64,000 bases of DNA from Chlamydoabsidia padenii (Eukaryota; Mucoromycota; Mucoromycetes; Mucorales; Cunninghamellaceae), in the NCBI GenBank assembly GCA_025330725.1, contig JAIWND010000048.1, positions 89,589 to 153,588 of the forward strand, written 5' to 3'. Made by a program: the position numbers and the translations under genes. This document shows positions 55,118-63,581 of the stretch, in pieces. Position 1 is the first letter of the stretch. Each line of letters starts with the position of its first letter. The notes beneath the pieces were generated by a model. The model saw only the letters and a program-made list of their open reading frames with translations. It ran no database searches and had not been told where the DNA came from.

Positions 55118-55884
55118 ATGGCACAAAAAAGCCAGCCAATACTCCAATAACATGACAAAACTTGGACTCTTGAAGAAGAGTCAAAACTCCAGAGCATGGT
55201 AAACGCTGGCGAAGATTGGTATATGGTGGCAGAAAATGTCGGTCACTCGGTTGGTGCCTGTAAAGCTCGACGACGAACGATCGAAAAGGGGGAATCTCGT
55301 CTCCAGGGAACTTCAAGAAAACAAAGACAAACAAACAATGACTTGACTCTTAATGACATTCTTCTCTTTTTTTGTTATATACTATAGAAATCAGGTCCCT
55401 CTACACACTGCCGTCGTCCTTCGTGTGGTTCTCCCTCGAATGTAAACCCACTTTATTTACAGTGTAAAACGTAAGTTAAAACATAGAGCTTTGATCAACA
55501 CCTCCCCTTTTTTTAACCTCGATTCTTATTTATGTATGAAGTGTACAATAAGCATTCACCACATACTGGCTCCTCGAGTTCTTAGAAGTGGTCAAGAACA
55601 CTCGTGCGACCAAAAAAAGATCGTGTCGCCCTTGGAAAAGAAGATCTTTTATATGTGCGGGAACATGAATATCCCAGGTACCTGGAAATCAACATTTTTG
55701 ATGACTCTAACAATGGATCCAAGGTAATAGAAACAAAATACCCAAATCATGTTCAAAAAGCACTAACTAATAGTTTTGAATGTGTAGGTGACAAGACCTC
55801 GTGCAACGTGCGAAATTTTGTTAAGGTTGGCAACTCTCATTGGGCCGAAACTCATACCTCTGGTAAGATAGTATTGTTATTATA
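55118..55884 (+). pseudogene. Myb/SANT-like accessory gene in the 5.5-kb transposon, interrupted
   Basis: From ATG 55118 the frame reads MAQKSQPILQ, hits TAA, and continues in the same frame with KTWTLEEESKLQSMVNAGED and WYMVAENVGHSVGACKARRR, a SANT/Myb-like helix set. Exon-like pieces follow an AG near 55387 (PSCGSP) and near 55544 (VYNKHSPHTGSSSS), and continue to LLYVREHEYPRYLEINIFDD near 55700 and VTRPRATCEILLRLATLIGP near 55790. The TAA would be CAA with one C-to-T change. Exon borders are uncertain. Confidence 0.5.
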
Positions 55885-56124
55885 GAATAGTGATTGTATC
55901 ATCCAATCCAGTTGTAGAATAGTCCCTTACTTTGTGTTTAATAGACTTGATCTGCTTTATTCAAAAAAAAAAAGTAATTGTATCATTGAAACTGAAATAA
56001 AACGTTGCTACGAAAACAAAAATGAAGCTATAACTTTTATATCGTTGGGATTACTATTGTTCATACATGTAACAAAAACAATAGATATAACCATATTTTG
56101 TGCATATGCACTTTTCAAAAGGTG

Positions 56125-56903
56125 GGTATATTATGAAGATAACTCTCACATTTTAAAAAGTGTACGAAATGGATAAAAATTGAATTTTGATAAAAATAAA
56201 AAAAAGTTGAAATGGACAATAATATAGATTTTGAGGATATAATTTATGACGATTTATTTTTAAAAAATATAAAACGTATGTTTATAATGAAAAAAATGGA
56301 ACAATATGATATAAAAAAAATAAATATAGAATTTGATGAGATTACAAAATCTTTTAAAATTAATATTATGAAAAATAAAACAGATATTTATTATATCGAC
56401 TATAAAATAAAAAGAAGAAAGAAAAAACAAAAATACAAAGATAATATTAAAAAAAGAAGATTATTAGATGATGAGAATATCAACAAAGGAAATACAAAGA
56501 CATATGACAATTCATCTGAATATAATATTGATAACAATATTAATTCTCCTCCTTGCCATATATCTGAACAATTAGATTTTATAAATAAAGATAAAGAAGA
56601 TAAAAAAAACACTATTACAAATATAAATTATGATAATAAAAAAGTTGTAAGTATAAATAAGAATAAAAATATTGATAAAGAAACATCTAAAAGTGATTAT
56701 AAAAATGATGAGTTATGTGAAAAATTATATAGATATATAAAACTTTTTATAAAAGTGAATAATATAAGTAATTGTAAAAATAATATTTATGTAAAAGATA
56801 TTTTAAAAGAAATAGAAGATATATTTAAAAATTATGGAATGTTAAAAAAAATTGCATGAGATGGATAATAATTTAAAATCTGAGACCTATCATCATATTT
56901 AGA
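56125..56903 (+). mobile_element. AT-rich Merlin-like element, copy B (~779 bp, no transposase)
   Basis: Inserted inside the right inverted repeat of the 5.5-kb transposon. The target TCAAAAGGTG is present on both sides (56115-56124 and 56904-56913), and the intact target can be seen in the left repeat at 51730-51741 on the other strand. Ends pair as an imperfect inverted repeat: GGTATATTATGAAGATAACTCTCA against TCTAAATATGATGATAGG and TCTCAGATTTTAAA. The TCTCA core is shared with copy A. It carries only the accessory gene. Confidence 0.85.
56212..56859 (+). CDS. Accessory protein of the Merlin-like family, copy B (longer form)
   Basis: 215 residues, extremely rich in Lys, Asn and Ile. The first ~55 residues (FEDIIYDDLFLKNIKRMFIM, then KKMEQYDIKKINIEF) match the protein at 39359-39643. 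A basic segment (KIKRRKKKQKYKDNIKKRR) follows, then a low-complexity Asn/Lys linker and a helical C-terminus (LYRYIKLFIKVNNISNCKNN, LKEIEDIFKNYGM). Both copies of the family keep this gene open, here without any transposase, so it may contribute to mobility or be selected for itself. No known domain recognised. Confidence 0.65.
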   Translation: MDNNIDFEDIIYDDLFLKNIKRMFIMKKMEQYDIKKINIEFDEITKSFKINIMKNKTDIYYIDYKIKRRKKKQKYKDNIKKRRLLDDENINKGNTKTYDNSSEYNIDNNINSPPCHISEQLDFINKDKEDKKNTITNINYDNKKVVSINKNKNIDKETSKSDYKNDELCEKLYRYIKLFIKVNNISNCKNNIYVKDILKEIEDIFKNYGMLKKIA

Positions 56904-56924
56904 TCAAAAGGTGCAATTTTATTG

Positions 56925-57030
56925 TAAAAAACCTTATGATTGCCCATCTCAATGGGTGCAAAGTAAGTGTCAACCAGTGCAAAGTAAGTGTCAACCAGTG
57001 CAAAGTAAGTGTCAACCAGTGCAAAATTAG
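56925..57030 (-). repeat. Three tandem 21-bp units in the right inverted repeat
   Basis: On the minus strand TTTGCACTGGTTGACACTTAC is repeated three times between 56958 and 57020. The left arm of the transposon has one copy. Confidence 0.9.
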
Positions 57031-57306
57031 GGGGCAAAGGGTGCAAAATAAGTTTCAAAGGCCGCGAAAGGAAGGGAAAAAACCAGTAATACGCAAAGTC
57101 TCTATTGATTGATCGATTGAGATAAATATATGAGTGTGTCGGAATATGTAACATCCCACCGTTTAAGAATGAAAAAAAGGGGGGTGGATCAGATAAATCA
57201 ATAAAATGTGTAAAAAAAAGAAGGGCAGTGATTTGCATTAAAAAAACCCAGTGGGAAAAAGCATAATCACTGTAACTAAGCTAATGATAAGAGAAAAAAA
57301 TCTAAA

Positions 57307-57750
57307 CTAAGAGGAGAAGAGTTTCAACCGTTTGATATGAATGTTGGTGTAAGCCTTCTTAGAGTTGTTGTCTTTGATGTTGACTGTGGTAGGTGAATTG
57401 ACTTTGGTGATAACGTAAGGTCCGACCCAATCCAATAAGAGTTTCCTATGTCGGTTTTGTTGCTTGTCTGTCATTTGTGCATTGAATAGTAGGACGAGAT
57501 CGTTTTCCGAAAATGAATTTGGTGCAGAACCATAGTGATTGTCTTTGTGGTTACCGTAAATCAGATCGAAGGCAGTATTCAGTTTCTCGTTCATTTTGTT
57601 GATATAGTGAGTTGAATTGAAGGCATTTGTGGCATGAAAGGAAGAATGAGAAGATGACTTTGGTCGGATCACATTACCCGATGTCGTATACGGCAGTAGT
57701 TTTATTTTATTTTTATTTTTTATTGAAGTGATTGATCTCGAAGTGAGCAA
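57307..57750 (-). pseudogene. Gypsy integrase C-terminal fragment
   Basis: 147 open codons ending in SENDLVLLFNAQMTDKQQNR, LLLDWVGPYVITKVNSPTTV and HIKRLKLFSS, the GPY/F-like module that ends Gypsy integrases. The catalytic core is absent, so it is a truncated fragment. It contains no LTR that I can see. Confidence 0.75.
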
Positions 57751-57972
57751 TCAAGTCAAGTTTTTATTTTTATTTTTTCAGGAACCGTACAAGTATATCT
57801 GTATGGTAACACAGTAGTTGAAGATGATCACATTCGGACTACGAATGTGGGGGCTTAACTGATGGGACAAACACTTATTAGAGATAGAAAAACAGTAACA
57901 GACTTTTTTTCTTCTTCACTTGAATAAACAAGCTCATTACGTCTCGTAATCACGTCCCATATCACAAAGACC

Positions 57973-59169
57973 ATGTTAATCAAGTATATCCGTGGCAAAA
58001 TACATGACTGGGACCAATTCATCCATTCGGCACTGTGGGCTCTACGAATTAGGAAGCATGCGACAACAGGTTATAGTCCATTCTATCTGGTGTATGGTCG
58101 TGACCCTTTGTTACCTGGTGATGATCTGCGACCTTATGTGTTTGGCGAGCAAGACGACGACATGGTGGCAAGAAGGACTGCTGAAGAATTGGAATCCCTA
58201 GGCCAAGCTCGTGGTGCTGCTGAATATCGATTGAAATCACAAGCTGACAAGGACAAACATAGGTGGGATGCCGTAACAACACATGTTGCGTTCGATGTTG
58301 GTGACCTGGTGCTGCTTCGTGTCGAACAAAAGGTTGGCTTGGAAATGAATTGGGAAGGACCATACCGAGTGTTCAGGAAGAATGCCGAAACAGACGTTTA
58401 CTGGTTGGAAATCCTTGGTGGTGTGCTGAAGAATGACTGGGTACATGTGGATCGATTGAAGAAGGCTGCTACTGTCGACAAGTTGTTGGAAACACGTCCG
58501 TGGTTTGAAGTTGCTTCGTCTCGTGCTTTGTGGCCTGCTGGTGCGCTTCGGGATCCTACCCTAATACAAGAAGGTGTTAATACTCCTATGGATTCACAAA
58601 GGGCCATTCAAGACTTATCTGTGGAACAAGTTGACGATATAGGTGATGATGCTTTCAATAATGGACCGATTGATCAAGAATGGGAAATGGAAGAAGAGGG
58701 GAACAAACAAAGTGACGACTCCCGCCAAAGCCATATGGATTTTGAAGCCCCGCCTGTCGGAGATTTGGACCGCCCTGACTTTGGAATGCAAGCGACGGAT
58801 GCCCCTGTGACCCTGGACAAACAGATCGACTATGTGCCTATCAATGAAGATGATACCTTTGACGTGGATGTAGAACCTTCTGACCATCTACAGGCAATAC
58901 TAGAAGAACCTGTGGACTCCCTGGTGCAAGAAGCTGGTGAACTTGAATCTGAACGACCTCCTGTTGAATTGGACTCCGACGTTTCTCAAGATGAAGATGT
59001 CCGTGGACGGACAATAGGCAAGAAGGGGGGTATTGTCGGCGTCAGACCAACTTTAAGCTTAGACAGTCGCGGAGTACCAAATGTTATACCAGCAGGATCG
59101 AAGCGCCGCAAGAAGCGGAGATCTTATGAAGTACCTAAATGGCAAAGTGTCAGGACCGGCCCCGTCTAG
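57973..59169 (+). pseudogene. Gypsy integrase C-terminus with long acidic tail, truncated at 5' and cut by a solo LTR
   Basis: Starts within the integrase after the catalytic core (WALRIRKHATTGYSPFYLVYGR) and continues through KDKHRWDAVTTHVAFDVGDL, LEMNWEGPYRVFRKN and DWVHVDRLKKA. An acidic tail of about 230 residues ends in a basic cluster (GSKRRKKRRSYEVPKW). The native frame continues to 59147. There a solo LTR was inserted; after the duplicated CAAAG at 59581-59585 the frame would end three codons later. The present stop at 59167-59169 is supplied by the LTR. Confidence 0.8.
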
Positions 59170-59580
59170 AAGAACGGAGTCGATCCAATTAGCGAAGGTA
59201 GAGGAGACGGGGGTTTGGTTTGTGGACATGGTTCTAAGGTTTGGAGAGTAACAAGTAAAGAGCAGGTATTTATTGTGTTGTCAGGATACAGATCAAAATG
59301 GAAGGGGAAAAGGTGGGGTATTTATACTAGTTCTGCGATCTAATAAATAAGGTTGATGGAAAGTTCAAGATGGAAGTAATAGGTCAAGTGGTCGTGGCGC
59401 AGATGGATGATCATTGCAGATCGTTTCAGGTTTAGATGGAAGTGTTTCAGGAATGTTAATCAGGTGATCCAAGCGCAGTAATAAGAAGGTAATTAGATCA
59501 TGTGGTACAATGAGAAGTAAATCGGATCAAGTGATTAAGGTTTGACAGATGGCTTGATTTGGCGAGATCGGGTCATCACA
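59148..59580 (-). mobile_element. Solo LTR, 433 bp, 5-bp duplication CAAAG
   Basis: Reads TGTCAGGACC ... GGTCATCACA on the plus strand, flanked by CAAAG at 59143-59147 and 59581-59585. It is the same family as 38682-39198 in the opposite orientation. The TATA-like AGTATAAATACCCC and an AATAAA lie on the minus strand. Inserted near the end of the Gypsy gene at 57973. Confidence 0.92.
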
Positions 59581-59589
59581 CAAAGACAA

Positions 59590-60180
59590 CAATAACCTCT
59601 TATGTATCTCTGTTTACCAACAACATCCCTTTTTATATGTTATTGTCATTCCATTTTAGTATTCTTCATAACAATAGCAATAGTATAAATAGTCGTACAT
59701 TTTATTTCGAATAAAGAAAATCATTAATATACTCTATTCTATTCTACTTCGTCTATTCTACTAAACTATTCTAGTACATAACAACCAAGTAAGGCACTCA
59801 CGTGATTGTTATTTCAAATTCCGATAAGTCTGATTTTTCACTTACATTCAATCTGACAAAATTGTTAGATCTTGGCCTCATGATAAAGCAGGTATCCCTA
59901 TGGTAGTTCCCTCATTAGGTAAACGTTCGGTGAAAAGAAGAGCCGACCCTCGAAAACGACAGTCGATGATCACCTGACCGTCGGACATTTAATTTATCTC
60001 TTCTTTTCTTTTCTTTCCATCAAACATCTCCTGACATGCCCTGACATGTCCATTAATTCGTAGTCAGCTATTAACATCACATATATATAAGTTGTCCTTT
60101 ATTATTAACTATTAACTATCAATCAATAAAATATCTATTCTATTGTCTACTTTTCTCTTCTAAAACCAATTTACATTTAC
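59590..60180 (+). repeat. LTR-like regulatory sequences, boundaries unclear
   Basis: Two stretches look like LTR promoter/terminator regions. One has AGTATAAATAG near 59692, then GAATAAAG near 59719 and CT-rich DNA ending near TACATAACA 59783. The other has CATATATATAAG near 60081 followed by AATAAAAT near 60126. They could be the 3' LTR of the Gypsy relic at 57973 and a further solo LTR. I could not fix ends or duplications. Confidence 0.4.
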
Positions 60181-60726
60181 CCAGAGATTTATATAGTACT
60201 TACGATCCAACAAAATTGAGACGTATGGTATTTGATTTGATAAAACAACAAACCAAGCAAGCAAATATGAATAAGAATTAGGATAAACGTCAGCGAAAGC
60301 AACCTAACGAATCCAGAATATATAAAAAAAAAGAATAAAATAAAAAGTAGGGGGCGGACTGTCAACCACTCGAAAAAAAAAAGTAAAAAGTAAAAAAGCC
60401 TTGTTGTTTATTGATTTGCCTTCAACTCGCAATTTATCGTCGAGCTGAGGCGGGTGTTAAAAATAAATCAGGTACATGATACCACCGATAAAATAATTAA
60501 TGAAGAAAGAAATAAATAAAAAAAATAAAAAAGGAAAAATAATAATAATAATAATACGAATAAAATATAATATGATTCTATCCTACGAAAGTATTGGTTA
60601 AATAAAGTAAAGGTTCCATATCATTGCCAAATTAGGAGATAATAAATCCGAGGAGCAATATATAATACTACACCACGTATCATTTCCCCCCAGCTTAAAT
60701 TGTTCCACGGATTGATTATCGTTGCA
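60181..60726. other. AT-rich spacer
   Basis: Low-complexity AT-rich DNA (AATAATAATAATAA near 60540) downstream of the Gypsy integrase frame. Nothing recognised. Confidence 0.35.
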
Positions 60727-62064
60727 TTATCTGTATTTTCGTTCCATAAATTCTAGTAAGCCACTGCCTGATGACACCACCGGAATGAGAGATTTCTTTT
60801 GATACCAGGGGCGCAATTTTTCGACATTCACAGCACCTTGTAACCGTTTTTGATCCTTGCCAATTAGCCAGTAAGTACCATTATTGTTCACTTTAGTCAC
60901 CACATATGGACCCAGCCAAATATCACCTAACTTAGTAGCCTTGTTGTTGTCCATCATAAGCACTTGGTCACCGGTTTCATAGCGTCGTCGTTCCACACCC
61001 TGATCGTAAGTAGCTTTCCATTTTCGTTTTCTCTCCATCGAGGCGGCAACAGCTTCTTGTCTATGTTTTACCATTATGTCTTGAATCGTAGCAATTCGTT
61101 CGTCTACCGCTGATTGCATGTCACCTTCCACAAAATCCTTTCTGGGAGCAGGCCAAAGAGCAATCGTTCGCATTTCATATCCAAACAAAAGAAGAGAAGG
61201 ACTATATTTGGTAGCATCATTAGGCATGGTTCGAATAGCCATTACCGCTTCGCCCAGGCAATCGTCCCACCGGTCTTGCTTTCTTTGGTCCCTAGATATT
61301 TTGGCCAAGGCTTGCACAATTGTCTGATTCATGCGTTCACATAATCCATTGGTCCTTGGTTGATAAGCCGTGGTCGTCAGATGTCGGTAGCCCATCTTCT
61401 TCAAAAAAGAATGCACATATCGAGAAGTAAAGTTAGAGCCACGATTGGTTAGTATATAGGAGGGCACACCAAAATCCTTGACCACACAGTTAAAGAGGAA
61501 GTCAGCAGTAGTAGCTTCATTGATATTAGGCACAGCAGCAGCCACAGGCCAAAGGGTAAGATAGTCGATCACCACCAAGATATAAGTATTGCCTTTCCTT
61601 GTCGTCGTAATGGGACCAATTGCATCGCATCCAATCATATAGAAGGGTCTTGAAGGAGTTGGAATCGGGTGAGCTGGTTCTTGCTTGATCTTCCTTCGCC
61701 GGGATCGTAATTGACAGGTACCACAAGTTTTCACATAATCGCGGACCTTCTCGTACATCTGATGACCATCATATTGGAGCCGGAGTCTTCGCCACGTGTT
61801 GTTGATGCCAAAGTGCCCTTCCGCATGGACCATACCAATAACATCGTCTATATTAAGTGAATGTAATACTTCGTTTTCTATCGAGTTCGTGCGTTTGTCC
61901 TTGACATAAAGTTTGCCGTCGCTGACCATATACCGTCGAGAGATGTTGTAAATTTTCTTCTTGTCGATTGGAGATTCGCAACCGAGAGGATAAGTCTTGT
62001 TATTAATAAAGTTTCGTATAGCGATGTATTTAGCGATGTCCATATTGTTAAGTTGTAATTCCAT
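60727..62064 (-). CDS. Gypsy integrase, full-length frame with a mutated catalytic site
   Basis: 445 residues. An N-terminal HHCC zinc-binding module (HAEGHFGINN...CGTCQ) is followed by the core: MIGCDAIGPITTTRKGNTYI (first Asp), SYILTNRGSNFTSRYVHSFL where the second catalytic Asp (normally T-D-R-G) is Asn, and YQPRTNGLCERMNQTIVQAL (Glu present). A C-terminal GPY/F-like module ends it (LGDIWLGPYVVTKVNNNGTY). Integrases need all three acidic residues for strand transfer, so this enzyme should be inactive. A 250-bp gap with stops separates it from the RNase H frame upstream; this may be an intron or decay. Confidence 0.88.
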   Translation of the reverse strand: MELQLNNMDIAKYIAIRNFINNKTYPLGCESPIDKKKIYNISRRYMVSDGKLYVKDKRTNSIENEVLHSLNIDDVIGMVHAEGHFGINNTWRRLRLQYDGHQMYEKVRDYVKTCGTCQLRSRRRKIKQEPAHPIPTPSRPFYMIGCDAIGPITTTRKGNTYILVVIDYLTLWPVAAAVPNINEATTADFLFNCVVKDFGVPSYILTNRGSNFTSRYVHSFLKKMGYRHLTTTAYQPRTNGLCERMNQTIVQALAKISRDQRKQDRWDDCLGEAVMAIRTMPNDATKYSPSLLLFGYEMRTIALWPAPRKDFVEGDMQSAVDERIATIQDIMVKHRQEAVAASMERKRKWKATYDQGVERRRYETGDQVLMMDNNKATKLGDIWLGPYVVTKVNNNGTYWLIGKDQKRLQGAVNVEKLRPWYQKKSLIPVVSSGSGLLEFMERKYR

Positions 62065-62311
62065 AAAGTTGTAGTTGAAGATAAGATTGATTGTTCATTG
62101 TTGCTGGTTGCTGGTAGATGATTGCCGGTTGTTGCTAAGTGAGATTCATAGTGAGGGTGTAAAAGATAAGAAAAGAAACGGACGTGCAGATTCACACAAT
62201 CCAAAACGAAATAAAAAAAATACCCACACTAGCGCCACCCACCTCCTTTTTTTTTTTATCCTTTTGTCCCTTTTTTTTAAAGAAATTAAATGTATATGTA
62301 TGACACACAGG

Positions 62312-63298
62312 TCATTCTAAATCGCTAATACAAACATCTAAAGAATCTTGATCATCATCGGCTACCAGTCTTGATAATGCATCTGCGGGATTTTGAGCAC
62401 CTTTTCTGTATCTAACTTCGAAGTCGTATTCCATTAGTGCTGCAGCCCATCTTGCAAGTTTTGCGCCTGGTTTAGGATTGTTGAGTATAAACTTGAGTGC
62501 CGCATGATCCGTTATAAGTATGAAGAATCGCCCCGCTAAGTAATGTCTGTAATGGTGTACACCCCATATGATCGCCAATGCCTCCAAGTGAGTCGTCGCA
62601 TATTTTGATTCCGCTGGTTTCAATGTCCTTGATGCGTAAGAGATTACTGTTTCATTGTCTTTGTTACCATCCGGTGATTGGGATAGAATTGCGCCAATAC
62701 CTTTTCCAGAAGCATCCGTCGTTAATATTTGAATTTGATCGTTGTCCGGGAAAACTAAAAGTGGTGGATTCGCCAGATAATCCTTGAGCTTTGTAAATGC
62801 ATCTTGTTGTTGTCGACTCCAAATAAAAGCTTGATTTTTTTGGTGAGTACAATCAAAGGCGATGTCAAAGAAGAGTTGCCCTCCACAAACCGTCGATAGT
62901 AACCAATCATACCCAGAAACGAACGTACCTCCTTCAAGTTTTTCGGCGCCGGCATCTCCATAACCTTCTTGACGTTGCTAGGTATCGGAAGGATTCCATT
63001 AGTGTTATGAGTATGACCTAGATAATCGACTTGTTTCCATCCAAAGCAGCATTTTTTCCTTTTCAATCGCAAGTTATATTCAATACATTTATTGAATACG
63101 CATTCCAAGTGTTCCACGTGTTCGGCCTCAGTTTGAGAAAAGATAATAATGTCGTCTATAAATACATACACAAACAGGCCAATAAAAGGTTGAAGAATCG
63201 TTGTCATCGTTCGTTGAAATGTTGCTGGTGCACTTGTAAGACCAAAGGGCATCGTTAGGAAGACGAAGGTACCATACTTCGTTGTAAATCCAATCTTG
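62312..63298 (-). pseudogene. Gypsy reverse transcriptase and RNase H, frameshifted
   Basis: Reads IGFTTKYGTFVFL, MPFGLTSAPATFQRTMTTIL and the polymerase site VYVFIDDIIIFSQ, then CCFGWKQVDYLGHTHNTNGI and EVRSFLGMIGYYRRFVEG. After a frameshift near 62853 (an A run one base short) comes RNase H with ILTTDASGKGIGAILSQ, YATTHLEALAIIWGVHHYRH and ITDHAALKFI, ending NPADALSRL. The upstream part of RT and the whole of gag and protease are missing because the frame runs straight into the fold-back structure at 63299. Confidence 0.85.
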
Positions 63299-63581
63299 GG
63301 AGGATGATTAGCAGAAGTATAATATAATAAATATTTTTAAAACATAAACCTTCCATAAGAAAGGTATCATTCAGATAACCGTGGTGAGGTAGAGCCACTG
63401 AAAAAGATCTGGATGTATGGGACCAACATTTCGGACATCGCCGTTTAAGTTGACCGAGTTTAGACATCCAGATCTTTTTCAGTGGCTCTACCTCACCACG
63501 GTTATCTGAATGATACCTTTCTTATGGAAGGTTTATGTTTTAAAAATATGTATTATATTATACTTCTGCTAATCATCCTCC
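63299..63581. repeat. Fold-back structure: 118-bp inverted arms with 47-bp loop
   Basis: Left arm 63299-63416 and right arm 63464-63581 are reverse complements with one mismatch (AAATATT against CATATTT). The loop is 63417-63463. Arms start GGAGGATGATTAGCAGAAG and end GAAAAAGATCTGGATGT. It separates two oppositely transcribed Gypsy reverse transcriptase genes, each of which begins exactly at an arm boundary. Confidence 0.95.

Larger units (their letters stand above)
51604..57078. mobile_element. 5.5-kb inverted-repeat transposon with DD34E transposase and accessory genes
   Basis: Long inverted repeats begin TTCCCTTCCTTTCGCGGCC on both ends. The left arm is 51604 to about 51748; the right arm is 57078 down to 56904 plus 56124-56108, split by an insertion. 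Both contain TTTGCACCCTTTGCCCCCTA, GATGGGCAATCATAAGG and AATTGCACCTTTTG. Within the repeat, the unit TTTGCACTGRTTGACACTTAC occurs once on the left and three times on the right. Inside are the transposase (52330-53965), an HTH gene (54639-55004), a Myb-like gene (55118-55884), a solo LTR and a Merlin-like insertion. No clear target duplication. Confidence 0.8.

Noticed and set aside
56873..57238. 121-codon minus-strand frame with repeated YFALVDT
   Set aside because: Translation of the inverted repeat of the 5.5-kb transposon; the repeats are the 21-bp units.
59148..59580. 3' LTR of the plus-strand Gypsy relic ending at 59169
   Set aside because: Perfect CAAAG duplications on both sides and opposite promoter orientation show an independent solo LTR insertion.
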